A DNA stretch of 64,000 nt. It comes from UBA4416 sp040387555. Lineage in GTDB: Bacteria > Bacteroidota > Bacteroidia > B-17B0 > Aurantibacillaceae. The stretch spans positions 186,001 to 250,000 of the forward strand of contig JAZKDO010000005.1 in the NCBI GenBank assembly GCA_040387555.1, read 5' to 3'. The position numbers and the translations under genes were made by a program. Under the pieces are notes generated by a model that saw only the letters and a list, made by a program, of their open reading frames with translations, searched no databases and was not told the DNA's origin. Position 1 is the stretch's first letter, and the number at the start of each line of letters is the position of its first letter. Shown here in pieces: positions 53,552 to 62,022 of the stretch.

Positions 53552-54418
53552 GTGGATCTGGCTTTTTATAAAGAACAACTGCAGGCAAAAGAAGATATGT
53601 TGTCAAGTACTAGTAAGTATTTGATGGAGATTCAGCATGTTTTAAAAGAAAAAAACGAAGAGATATCAGAAATTAATGAGGGAATTTTTGAGAGTATTCA
53701 ATTTGCAGAACTTATCCAAAAGTCTTTGTTACCGGATGTAGAGGTGCTGAAAATCTTTTTAAAGGATGCGTCTTATAAAGTTATTCAGCAAATTGGAATT
53801 GGCGGTGATGCAGTTTTTATTAAAAATACCAGCCATGGAGTTTTATTTGGGCTCTTTGATGCTACTGGCCATGGAATTCCTGCAGCTATGTTAAGTATCA
53901 GCGGTGTGTTAATGTTGAATGAATTATCATCTTCAGTAAATGTTGATAGTCCTAAATCACTTATAAAACTTTTAAACTACCAACTAAATAATACATTTAA
54001 TAATGATCATTCTGTGGCACACATGGAAGGTTCTATGTTTTTTTTCTCTTCAATAACTAAAAAATTGTCTTATTGTTCTGCAAAAGGAAAAGCTTTATAT
54101 ATTTCTTTAAATAAAAAAATTGTTGAACTTCCTTATACAAAACATTCTATTGGTGAAGACCCAACTTCAGATTATGAGGATTTTGATTTGGAGTTTCAAA
54201 AGGGAGATAAATTAATTTTATATTCCGATGGCCTAATCGATCAGTTTGGCGGCGATTTAGATAAAAAATTTACTCGTTCGAGATTAAAAACAATCTTATC
54301 AGACAACTTAAATAAATCTGCCGAAGATCTTAAATTAGTAATAGTAGATGAGCATATGAAATGGAAAAATACCAGGCAACAAACAGATGATTTATCTTTT
54401 ATAATTATAGAATTTTAA
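53552..54418 (+). CDS. SpoIIE-type PP2C serine/threonine phosphatase
   Basis: This 288-residue soluble protein has a short N-terminal coiled coil (about 7-50) with IFESIQFAELIQKSLLP, the usual linker of these regulators, then a PP2C domain of the SpoIIE/RsbU type. All metal-binding acidic residues are present: D86 (GIGGDAV), D103 (FDATGHGIPA), D226 (YSDGLID) and the TDDLSF aspartates D279/D280. Such enzymes dephosphorylate anti-sigma-factor antagonists or STAS partners. No sensor domain is fused. It starts with GTG and shares one base with the following gene, which may encode its partner. Confidence 0.88.
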   Translation: MDLAFYKEQLQAKEDMLSSTSKYLMEIQHVLKEKNEEISEINEGIFESIQFAELIQKSLLPDVEVLKIFLKDASYKVIQQIGIGGDAVFIKNTSHGVLFGLFDATGHGIPAAMLSISGVLMLNELSSSVNVDSPKSLIKLLNYQLNNTFNNDHSVAHMEGSMFFFSSITKKLSYCSAKGKALYISLNKKIVELPYTKHSIGEDPTSDYEDFDLEFQKGDKLILYSDGLIDQFGGDLDKKFTRSRLKTILSDNLNKSAEDLKLVIVDEHMKWKNTRQQTDDLSFIIIEF

Positions 54419-54879
54419 TGATGGAAAACATAATTTACAAAGGGTTTGAGTTTAATTTAATTTATAGATGTTCTTATTCATCTTTATTTTATAACTCTAA
54501 TTTAGAAATGGTTTTGTGTATCGCTGATGTCGAATACATTCCTATAGAAAATTTTAAGACTATTTTTGATAGCATTTCAGAATTAATTGAAAAGCATTCT
54601 ATTAAACATCTTTTATTTGATAAACGAAATCTGCGAACATTTCATCAGCCTAGCATGGAATGGTATTTCGCTGTTTGGAAGCAATCTATTAAAGAAAAAG
54701 GTTTAGTAAATCATTACAAAATACTTCCTGACCTGGAATGGTTTGTTCAGGCTGTTAATGCGGGCAAACATGAAATATTTAAAAAATATAACAGTAATCT
54801 GCTGAATGGAATTCGTGTTTCTTATGTTGATACTATAGAAAAAGCAATAGATGACATATTAATATCCACTAATAACTAA
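54418..54879 (+). CDS. Unrecognised small protein coupled to the SpoIIE-type phosphatase
   Basis: This 153-residue protein shares one base with the phosphatase gene (stop/start TAATG), so the pair is almost surely cotranslated. Its alternation of helices and strands (MVLCIADVEYIPIENFKTIFDSISELIEKH, in part, and HLLFDKRNLRTFHQ) suggests a SpoIIAA/STAS-like fold, but I cannot identify the domain with certainty. A substrate or regulator of the phosphatase is the simplest idea. A second ATG directly follows at 54421. Confidence 0.75.
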   Translation: MMENIIYKGFEFNLIYRCSYSSLFYNSNLEMVLCIADVEYIPIENFKTIFDSISELIEKHSIKHLLFDKRNLRTFHQPSMEWYFAVWKQSIKEKGLVNHYKILPDLEWFVQAVNAGKHEIFKKYNSNLLNGIRVSYVDTIEKAIDDILISTNN

Positions 54880-54890
54880 GTACAAAAATA

Positions 54891-57800
54891 ATGTTTTTTA
54901 TATTTGATACCGAAACAACCGGACTTCCCAGGAGTTATAATGCTCCTTTAACTGATTTCGACAACTGGCCAAGAATGGTGCAGGTTGCCTGGCAATTACA
55001 TGATGCCAAAGGAAACTTGCTAACCAGTAATTCTATTATTATAAAACCGGAGGGTTATACAATTCCATTTAATGCGGTTCAAATTCATGGTATTACAAAT
55101 GAACGTGCCATTGAGGAAGGACAGGATTTAAAAACTGTCTTGAAAGAATTTGTTGATGTAGTAAACCAAACAAAATATTTATGCGGGCACAATATTGAAT
55201 TTGACAATAATATTATTGGTGCTGAATTATTGCGTTGTGGTTTAGAAAATGTATTAGCTGCAAAACCTTTTATTGATACAAAGAATGATCAGACAACAGA
55301 GTTTTGTGCAATACCCGGTGGAAGAGGTGGAAAATTTAAATGGCCAACATTAACAGAACTTTATTCTAAATTATTTAATGAGAAGTTTGAAGAGGCTCAT
55401 AATGCCGCGTTTGATGTCTTGGCTACCGGCAAAGTTTTTTTTGAAATTATAAAACGCGGGGTTACAAAGGTTGAAGAGGTTCCTGTTTCTGAATTGCAAT
55501 CCATCAATTATCAGGCGCCCGATTTATCAGTGCTTTATAAACACGAGCAAGCCTGGAAAGAAAGGAACAACAAGAAGGTAGAAGTTAGCGTGAAGAATAC
55601 AGGGAGCACTGTCACTTCGAGTGAAGTTGCGAACCTAAAATTCTCTCACCTTCACAATCATACGCAATTTTCTGTCCTTCAGTCTACCAGTGATGTTAGT
55701 GATCTGGTAAAAAAAGCCATAGAATACAATATGCCTGCTGTTGCTTTAACAGATCATGGTAATATGTACGGTGCTTTTTTGTTCTGGCAATCTATTGACA
55801 AACACAATAAAGGTGTTAAGACCCATAACGAAGGTGTAGATAAAGGAGAAATAAAAGAAGATAAAAAAGCGGAATTAAAATGTATCATCGGTTGCGAATT
55901 ATTTATTTGCAAGGATCATAAAGATAAATCCAAACAGGATAACGGTTATACCCAGGTATTGATTGCAAAAAACAGAACCGGTTATGAGAATTTATCGCGA
56001 TTAAGTTCTATTGGATTAATTGAAGGCTCTTATTACGTTCCCCGTATTGACAAAAGTTTATTAGAGACATATAAAGTAGGGTTAATTGCCACTACTGGTT
56101 CTTTAACTTCTGAAATTCCAAATTTGATTTTAAATGTTGGAGAAGAGCAAGCCGAAGAAGCGTTCGTTTGGTATAAGGAACAGTTTGGCGAAGATTTTTA
56201 TGTGGAATTAAACCGACATGATTTACAGGAAGAAAATCACGTAAATGAAGTTTTATTAAAATTTGCGGCTAAATATAATGTGAAATATTTTGCTGCAAAC
56301 AGTAATTACTATTTAAATAAAAATGGATTTGATTCTCATGATATTTTATTATGTGTAAAAGATAATGAGAAAAAAGCAACGCCTGTAGGGAAGGGCAGAG
56401 GTTTTAGAAATGGCTTACAGAATAAAGAATTTTATTTTAAGTCGCCAAAAGAAATGATTGCCTTGTTTGCAGATATGCCCGAAGCGATTGAAGCGACCAA
56501 TGAGATCGTTTCTAAAATCGAGCAGTATAAATTAGGCCGAGATATTTTATTGCCAAAATTTGAAATTGCCGCTTCTTTTATCGAAAGTAATGAAGTTGAA
56601 ATTGAAGCTTCTAAAAACAGAATTATTTCTTTTAAAGAGCAGGGTTGGATTGATAAAAAATTATCTGCAGAGGCTATTGAAATTCAAAAAGCTGAAATGC
56701 GAATTATTGCGGAACAGTTTATTTATATGTCGCATTTAACCTGGCAGGGCGCACATAAGCGTTATCCGGATATGCCGGCGGAAACTAAAGAGCGAATTGA
56801 ATTTGAATTAGCAACCATTGAACGAATGGGATATCCCGGCTACTTTCTAATTGTTGCCGATTTTATTGCTGAAGCTCGTAAAATGGGTGTAGCTGTTGGT
56901 CCTGGGCGTGGGTCCGCGGCGGGCTCTGCCATTGCTTATTGTTTATGGATTACAAATGTAGATCCTATTAAGTTTGATTTACTATTTGAGCGATTCTTAA
57001 ATCCGGATCGTATTAGCATGCCCGATATTGATATTGATTTTGATGACGAAGGTCGTGGTTTAGTAATCGATTATGTGATTAATAAATATGGAGCAAATCA
57101 GGTGGCGCAAATTATTACTTATGGTACCATGGGCGGTAAGTCTGCAATCCGTGATACTGCCAGAGCCTTAGAGTTGCCTTTGCCTGATGCAGATCGGTTA
57201 GCAAAAGCATTTCCTGATTCGTTAGATGCGAAACTTAAAAAATTATTAAAGCCGGGCGGCATTGATCAAAAATATTTAGACGGCATAAAAGATAAACGCG
57301 AAGTTGTTGAACAGTCTCATAATTTCAGAAAATTATCTGAAGAAAAAACTCCTGAAGCTGATGTTTTAAAACAAGCTTACGAATTAGAAGGTTGCTTACG
57401 AAACATTGGTATCCATGCTTGTGGAATCATCATTACACCGGATGATATGGTGAAATTTGTTCCTGTTACAAAAGCGAAAGATAGTGAAATGCTGGTGACA
57501 CAATTTGATAACTCGGTGGCCGAAAATGCCGGATTATTAAAAATGGACTTTCTTGGTTTAAGAACGTTGACTATTATTAAGGACGCGATTAGTTATATTA
57601 AATTGAATCACGGTATTGACATTGACATTGATACCATTGATTTAGAAGATAAAAAGACCTACGAATTATTCCAGCGCGGAGAAACAAACGGTGTGTTTCA
57701 GTATGAAAGTGCCGGTATGCAAAAATCATTAAAGGATTTAAAGCCTGATAGTTTTAATGATCTGATTGCCATGAATGCCTTGTATCGTCCGGGTCCAATT

Positions 57801-59360
57801 GCTTACATTCCTAATTATATAAATCGTAAACACGGGAAAGAGCCCATCACTTTTGATTTGGAAGGAATGGACGAATTCCTGGGCGAGACCTATGGTATTA
57901 CGGTATATCAGGAACAGGTAATGCGTTTATCTCAAAAGCTCGCCAATTTTACGAAAGGTGATGCAGATACCCTGCGTAAAGCAATGGGAAAAAAAGACAG
58001 AGGTACGCTTGATAAAATGAAAGGTAAGTTCATTGATAATTGCAAGGCCAATAATCATGATCCCGTTGTTGCAGAAAAAGTATGGAAAGACTGGGAAGCT
58101 TTTGCAAGTTACGCTTTCAATAAATCGCATTCAACTTGTTATGCGTATGTAGCATTTCAAACGGCATACATAAAGGCGCATTATCCTGCCGAGTTTATGG
58201 CCTCGGTGTTGAACCATGCCAGCAGTATAGATTCTATTTCGTTTTTAATGGAAGAGTGTAAGCGCATGGGTGTAAAAGTGCTGGGTCCGGATATTAATGA
58301 AGGTTTTGCTAAGTTTGCCGTAATTCCTGGAAGTAATGATATTCGCTTCGGAATGGCTGCCATAAAAGGTGTTGGAGAAAATACGGTTGAGAATATTATT
58401 GCTGAGCGAAATGCGAATGGAAAATATACATCCGTGTTTGATCTTGCTAAACGTTTGGATAGTAAAAGTGTTAATAAAAAATCATTGGAAGGTTTAGCAC
58501 TTGCGGGAGGCTTTGATAGTTTTGAGGGAATTCACAGGGCTATGTTTTTTGTGCCCGAACTGATGGATGGAACGACCTTGATAGATCGTATGACCAAGTA
58601 CAGTAATCAGATGAGTTTAGGAAATGATACTTCTCAGGCAAGTTTATTTGGTGGGGATGATGAAGTAGAAATTTCAGAACCACAATTACCAAACAAAATT
58701 GAACCTTGGGGTAAATTAGAAGAATTAGCGAGAGAAAAAGAAGTCGTTGGTTTCTTTATTTCCGGACATCCGCTGGATCCTTACAAACTGATTATTGAAC
58801 ATAAGTGTAATGCAAACTGCGCACAGTTGAAAGCCGGCCTGGAGCCTTTTAAAGGTAAGGATGTGACTTTTGGTGGAGTTATCACAGGATTTGAAAACCG
58901 AACAAGTAAAACTGGTAACGCGTTTGGTAAGCTGATCATTGAAGACTATCATGGGTCAGTGGAGTTGATGTTGTTTGGGAAAGATTTTGTGGAATACAGT
59001 AAATTTATGGTAAGCCCTTTGTTTGTTTATGTGAAAGCTAAGGTGCAGGAACGTTACGGGCAACCAGGTAGTTTAGAATTAAAAATTCAAAAAATTGAAT
59101 TGCTGGAAACCGTGAAAGAGAATATTTTCTCGACAATGAAATTGAGATTAGATATCAATGCTGTGAACGATGAACTGATTGCTAATATCGAATCCATTTT
59201 TAATTTATCGCAGGGCAAATGCAGTGTTGAATTTTTTGTAGAGGATGCAGTTGACAATATTAGTGTGAAACTATTCTCTAAATCTCAAAAAATTTCGGTT
59301 AGTACAGAACTAATGAATGAGTTAGATAAAATCGGTAGTTTAACTTATGAGCTGACTTAA
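54891..59360 (+). CDS. dnaE: DNA polymerase III alpha subunit with N-terminal proofreading exonuclease domain
   Basis: This 1489-residue replicative polymerase begins with a DnaQ-type 3'-5' exonuclease domain (about 1-190): DTETTG with D7/E9, LCGHNIEFDNN and the H..D pair in EEAHNAAFDVLATG. Then come a PHP domain (about 250-450; HLHNHT from H253, LTDHGNMYGAF), the polymerase domain with GPGRGSAAGS, the catalytic aspartates D712 and D714 in MPDIDIDFDD, and TYGITVYQEQVM, followed by HhH and OB-fold regions (about 1290-1370). It is about 300 residues longer than stand-alone DnaE1 because of the exonuclease. This fusion occurs widely in Bacteroidota. It replicates the chromosome. Confidence 0.95.
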   Translation: MFFIFDTETTGLPRSYNAPLTDFDNWPRMVQVAWQLHDAKGNLLTSNSIIIKPEGYTIPFNAVQIHGITNERAIEEGQDLKTVLKEFVDVVNQTKYLCGHNIEFDNNIIGAELLRCGLENVLAAKPFIDTKNDQTTEFCAIPGGRGGKFKWPTLTELYSKLFNEKFEEAHNAAFDVLATGKVFFEIIKRGVTKVEEVPVSELQSINYQAPDLSVLYKHEQAWKERNNKKVEVSVKNTGSTVTSSEVANLKFSHLHNHTQFSVLQSTSDVSDLVKKAIEYNMPAVALTDHGNMYGAFLFWQSIDKHNKGVKTHNEGVDKGEIKEDKKAELKCIIGCELFICKDHKDKSKQDNGYTQVLIAKNRTGYENLSRLSSIGLIEGSYYVPRIDKSLLETYKVGLIATTGSLTSEIPNLILNVGEEQAEEAFVWYKEQFGEDFYVELNRHDLQEENHVNEVLLKFAAKYNVKYFAANSNYYLNKNGFDSHDILLCVKDNEKKATPVGKGRGFRNGLQNKEFYFKSPKEMIALFADMPEAIEATNEIVSKIEQYKLGRDILLPKFEIAASFIESNEVEIEASKNRIISFKEQGWIDKKLSAEAIEIQKAEMRIIAEQFIYMSHLTWQGAHKRYPDMPAETKERIEFELATIERMGYPGYFLIVADFIAEARKMGVAVGPGRGSAAGSAIAYCLWITNVDPIKFDLLFERFLNPDRISMPDIDIDFDDEGRGLVIDYVINKYGANQVAQIITYGTMGGKSAIRDTARALELPLPDADRLAKAFPDSLDAKLKKLLKPGGIDQKYLDGIKDKREVVEQSHNFRKLSEEKTPEADVLKQAYELEGCLRNIGIHACGIIITPDDMVKFVPVTKAKDSEMLVTQFDNSVAENAGLLKMDFLGLRTLTIIKDAISYIKLNHGIDIDIDTIDLEDKKTYELFQRGETNGVFQYESAGMQKSLKDLKPDSFNDLIAMNALYRPGPIAYIPNYINRKHGKEPITFDLEGMDEFLGETYGITVYQEQVMRLSQKLANFTKGDADTLRKAMGKKDRGTLDKMKGKFIDNCKANNHDPVVAEKVWKDWEAFASYAFNKSHSTCYAYVAFQTAYIKAHYPAEFMASVLNHASSIDSISFLMEECKRMGVKVLGPDINEGFAKFAVIPGSNDIRFGMAAIKGVGENTVENIIAERNANGKYTSVFDLAKRLDSKSVNKKSLEGLALAGGFDSFEGIHRAMFFVPELMDGTTLIDRMTKYSNQMSLGNDTSQASLFGGDDEVEISEPQLPNKIEPWGKLEELAREKEVVGFFISGHPLDPYKLIIEHKCNANCAQLKAGLEPFKGKDVTFGGVITGFENRTSKTGNAFGKLIIEDYHGSVELMLFGKDFVEYSKFMVSPLFVYVKAKVQERYGQPGSLELKIQKIELLETVKENIFSTMKLRLDINAVNDELIANIESIFNLSQGKCSVEFFVEDAVDNISVKLFSKSQKISVSTELMNELDKIGSLTYELT

Positions 59361-59377
59361 TTTTTATTTTTGATTCA

Positions 59378-59446
59378 ATGTTTTTAGTAATTCTTAATGT
59401 AGCCGTTACATGTTTTGCTATTCTTTTAATTTTAGTAAAAAATTAA
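59378..59446 (+). CDS. Possible 22-residue membrane micropeptide
   Basis: ATG to TAA codes for a 22-residue peptide that is hydrophobic throughout except for a final KN (FLVILNVAVTCFAILLIL core). It could span a membrane once. It starts 17 bases after the dnaE stop. The frame is short enough to be chance in A/T-rich DNA, so the call is weak. Confidence 0.2.
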   Translation: MFLVILNVAVTCFAILLILVKN

Positions 59447-59706
59447 GCAAATAAATATCTTCCGAAAAAATATTTCAATTATAGAATTCTCAAAATAGAG
59501 ATTAGAGGAATTCAAATTTAAATGTTTGAAAACTTTTTTGGTTCATTTTTCTTGCTTTAATTTATTATTGATTTTTAGATACTTATATAACTCATCTTTA
59601 GAAAGTTTACATAATTCTTACTATGATGTTATATTTTTCACAGATAGATTCGGTGAATGTTGAAAAAAGTAGGCCGAAAAGGTTTTAAAAATGGGCAAAC
59701 ACATAT

Positions 59707-59714
59707 TATTTTTG
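59707..59714 (+). promoter_or_regulatory. TAnnTTTG -7 box candidate upstream of the 69-residue gene
   Basis: TATTTTTG lies 42 bases before the ATG at 59757. Confidence 0.35.
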
Positions 59715-59756
59715 TAGAGGCTATAAGAAGCTTATTTTATATAGTATAAAGATTAC

Positions 59757-59966
59757 ATGTCGCTTAAAGAAAAAATAGAAACGCTTAATAAAGAGATCAA
59801 TGAAAAGATCGCTACTTTGAATTCTATCAAAGAGGAGTGTGAAATGGAAAAGTCTGTTCACGGCTCTTTGAGTTCGAGAACTTATGCAAAGAAGAAGAAG
59901 ATTGAAACTGAATGGAAAAAATCAATTAGTGAGTACAATAAACTACAGGGAAGTATAAAGAAGTAA
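59757..59966 (+). CDS. Small coiled-coil hypothetical protein (69 aa)
   Basis: This highly charged, lysine/glutamate-rich 69-residue protein is predicted by its heptad pattern to be two helices (LKEKIETLNKEINEKIATLNSI; KKKKIETEWKKSISEYNKLQ, in part) joined by a HGSLSSRTY turn, thus a helical hairpin or coiled coil. There is no signal peptide. It has its own promoter-like box. The function is unknown and the coding status rests on sequence composition alone. Confidence 0.55.
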   Translation: MSLKEKIETLNKEINEKIATLNSIKEECEMEKSVHGSLSSRTYAKKKKIETEWKKSISEYNKLQGSIKK

Positions 59967-60019
59967 ATACAACTTTTGTTTATACTGCATACTTCACATC
60001 CGGGAACAATCAGAATTAA

Positions 60020-60436
60020 TTATCTTATAAACTTAGCCTCTGAAGTGATTTTAATGTTTAAAGCTTTTGATATGATGCAGTTTTTAGTTGCCATCGATGT
60101 CATCGTTTCAAACTCTTCTGCATCCATACCCTCTGCACCACCGGAGATAATTAAATGAGCAGATTTAATAGATAATCCTTCCATTGTTATAATAGACTCT
60201 GTATCTAATTTTTTCGGAATGAATCCTTTTGCAGTAATCATTGAACTAACCTCCATCGTAAAGCAGGCGGCATGAGCAGCAGCGACTAACTCTTCCGGAT
60301 TGGTACCTGTTATGCCTTCTTCAAAGCGGGCAGTGAAGCCGTAATTAGTATTATTTAAAATTCCGCTTTGTGTAGTTAGTGTTCCTTTGCCTTCTTTTAG
60401 TGTCCCTTCCCAGTGTGCTTTTGCTGTTCTTTTCAT
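60020..60436 (-). CDS. OsmC-family peroxiredoxin
   Basis: This 138-residue protein is an OsmC/OhrA-family thiol peroxidase that reduces organic hydroperoxides. The two redox cysteines are C58 in AAAHAACFTMEV and C120 in MATKNCIISKAL, and the length fits OsmC (about 140). The N-terminal KAHWEGTLKEGKGTL is the OsmC-type start. It lies two bases from the end of the upstream minus-strand gene, so the two may be cotranscribed. It probably detoxifies peroxides in the cytoplasm. Confidence 0.92.
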   Translation of the reverse strand: MKRTAKAHWEGTLKEGKGTLTTQSGILNNTNYGFTARFEEGITGTNPEELVAAAHAACFTMEVSSMITAKGFIPKKLDTESIITMEGLSIKSAHLIISGGAEGMDAEEFETMTSMATKNCIISKALNIKITSEAKFIR

Positions 60437-60437
60437 A

Positions 60438-61931
60438 CTATAACGTGTTTAGTTTAATTTCAAACTCGGTGTTACCAATATTAGTGAGAAAAGTGATGTA
60501 GGACATTACACTTGGAAAGAAAATGTTTGCGTGTTGGCCTTGTTCTGATTTTAAAATAATTTTACTTTCAAGTCCTTTTTTTCCTTTAAACACATAATGA
60601 TATGTTTTTTTTGCAGACAATACATCGGTTTTTTTGAAAACATAAAAGGTGTTTCTTAAGTTATCAAAGTCTGTTTTGATAACAACATCATTTAATGGTT
60701 TTTTATATTTTAATTTGTCATATTCTCCTATGTCGTTTAAAATAAATTTACCATCAGTATCTCCTTTTGCCAAACTTGGAAAATTAGGAATAGCTTTTGC
60801 ACCAATTGTAAAAACAGACCGGTTAATTTCATAATCTACATCGTTTGGCACTAAATTAAATTGCCACGAGCTATAGTATACAAATGTATTTGGCTGTGCT
60901 TGTTCATATAGATCTGACCAAATAGCAAAGCTTCCATCTGTTTTCTTACTGAACTCTGTTATTTTTAAGTGAAAAGATTGCAGAATGTTTCCTGATTTTG
61001 TTTGCAATGGCAACGGAAAAGCTTTTTCAACCCTTGATGTCACATCTCCTAAACTATCAATATTGCATAAAAAAATCTTATGTCCTTTTGACTGATTGGT
61101 AAAGTTGGACGTTTTGTTTTTAAAATCAATCATGTTGTCGTTGTAAATGCTACCAATTACATCAATGCCTTTTGTTTTTTGATCAATAATAAAATTTGAC
61201 ATTAAAAAATGCCGTGAATCTCCTTTTGCACTTAATTTACTTCCTCTGATAACTTTTCCGTTATTAGCATTAATGCGTAGGATCCATTGACCTTTTTTTA
61301 ATCCATCAAATACATGCGCATAAACAATTACCAGATTAGTATCTGCAAATAGAATCGATGCTCTGTAAACATACTTTCGTTCAAAAGCATATTGCCAAAC
61401 GTCATCGTATTCAAACGGTTTATTCATGTTTTTTAACTCGTATTTAGACAAGTAAAATTGTTTTCCAGATGTATCAGGTACTGTTCGGATGATATATAAA
61501 TTTTTTTTATAAGCATATTTTTCATCGTCAAAAGCAGACAATGCATTAATGTGATTAGCATCATAATTTTCTGCAGTTCCTATTTTACGCAGAGAATCAT
61601 TACAACGTAAAAGACTTACCTTATTTTTTTGATTGGCTAATTGAAAATAGAAATTTAGAACGTCATGCAATGTATCCACGGTGATATCTAAATAATCTGA
61701 CGCTGTATGTTTTCCTAAACTGAAATTAACACTATCTTTTAGCTGAAGTTTTTTATCATAGGATAAACATCTAAATACAAGGTCACTATTCAAGTGTTCA
61801 TATCCATACACGTAAATCATTTGATGGAACTGAAAAACATTAGCTGACAATAACCGGCGCTTAACTGACTGTGCCATAAATAAGGCAGGAATCCAAAGGA
61901 TTATTAATATGACATATATTTTTTTACCCAT
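60438..61931 (-). CDS. Unrecognised secreted/periplasmic protein (497 aa)
   Basis: This 497-residue protein has a signal peptide (MGKKIYVILIILWIPALFMAQ) and a beta-strand-rich mature chain with repeated short motifs around lysine/aspartate (DYLDITVDTLHDVLNFYFQLA, in part; LLRCNDSLRKIGTAENYDAN; FAIWSDLYEQA), reminiscent of a propeller-like protein. No catalytic or sorting-domain motif is seen. A TTG nine bases upstream (61940) would add three residues; the ATG gives the better signal peptide. The downstream OsmC gene is only two bases away. Confidence 0.7.
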   Translation of the reverse strand: MGKKIYVILIILWIPALFMAQSVKRRLLSANVFQFHQMIYVYGYEHLNSDLVFRCLSYDKKLQLKDSVNFSLGKHTASDYLDITVDTLHDVLNFYFQLANQKNKVSLLRCNDSLRKIGTAENYDANHINALSAFDDEKYAYKKNLYIIRTVPDTSGKQFYLSKYELKNMNKPFEYDDVWQYAFERKYVYRASILFADTNLVIVYAHVFDGLKKGQWILRINANNGKVIRGSKLSAKGDSRHFLMSNFIIDQKTKGIDVIGSIYNDNMIDFKNKTSNFTNQSKGHKIFLCNIDSLGDVTSRVEKAFPLPLQTKSGNILQSFHLKITEFSKKTDGSFAIWSDLYEQAQPNTFVYYSSWQFNLVPNDVDYEINRSVFTIGAKAIPNFPSLAKGDTDGKFILNDIGEYDKLKYKKPLNDVVIKTDFDNLRNTFYVFKKTDVLSAKKTYHYVFKGKKGLESKIILKSEQGQHANIFFPSVMSYITFLTNIGNTEFEIKLNTL

Positions 61932-62022
61932 TATAGACAAATATAGCCATTAAAAAAAGAAAGTAAAAAACGGTTGCAAATGCCTGTTTTAAATCTTATT
62001 CTTGTACCTCAAAATAATAAAA

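Larger units (their letters stand above)
59361..59756. other. Intergenic region after dnaE
   Basis: This A/T-rich 396-base stretch contains no gene I can support firmly. It holds a 22-codon hydrophobic reading frame (59378-59446) and the TAnnTTTG box at 59707-59714. No obvious terminator hairpin follows dnaE. Confidence 0.55.

Noticed and set aside
28963..60016. The 12-base word GAACAATCAGAA present near 28963 and near 60004
   Set aside because: A single short shared word without flanking similarity is expected by chance in DNA of this composition.
59976..60158. A 60-codon + strand frame overlapping osmC
   Set aside because: It lies antisense to the conserved OsmC gene end and has no homology signs.
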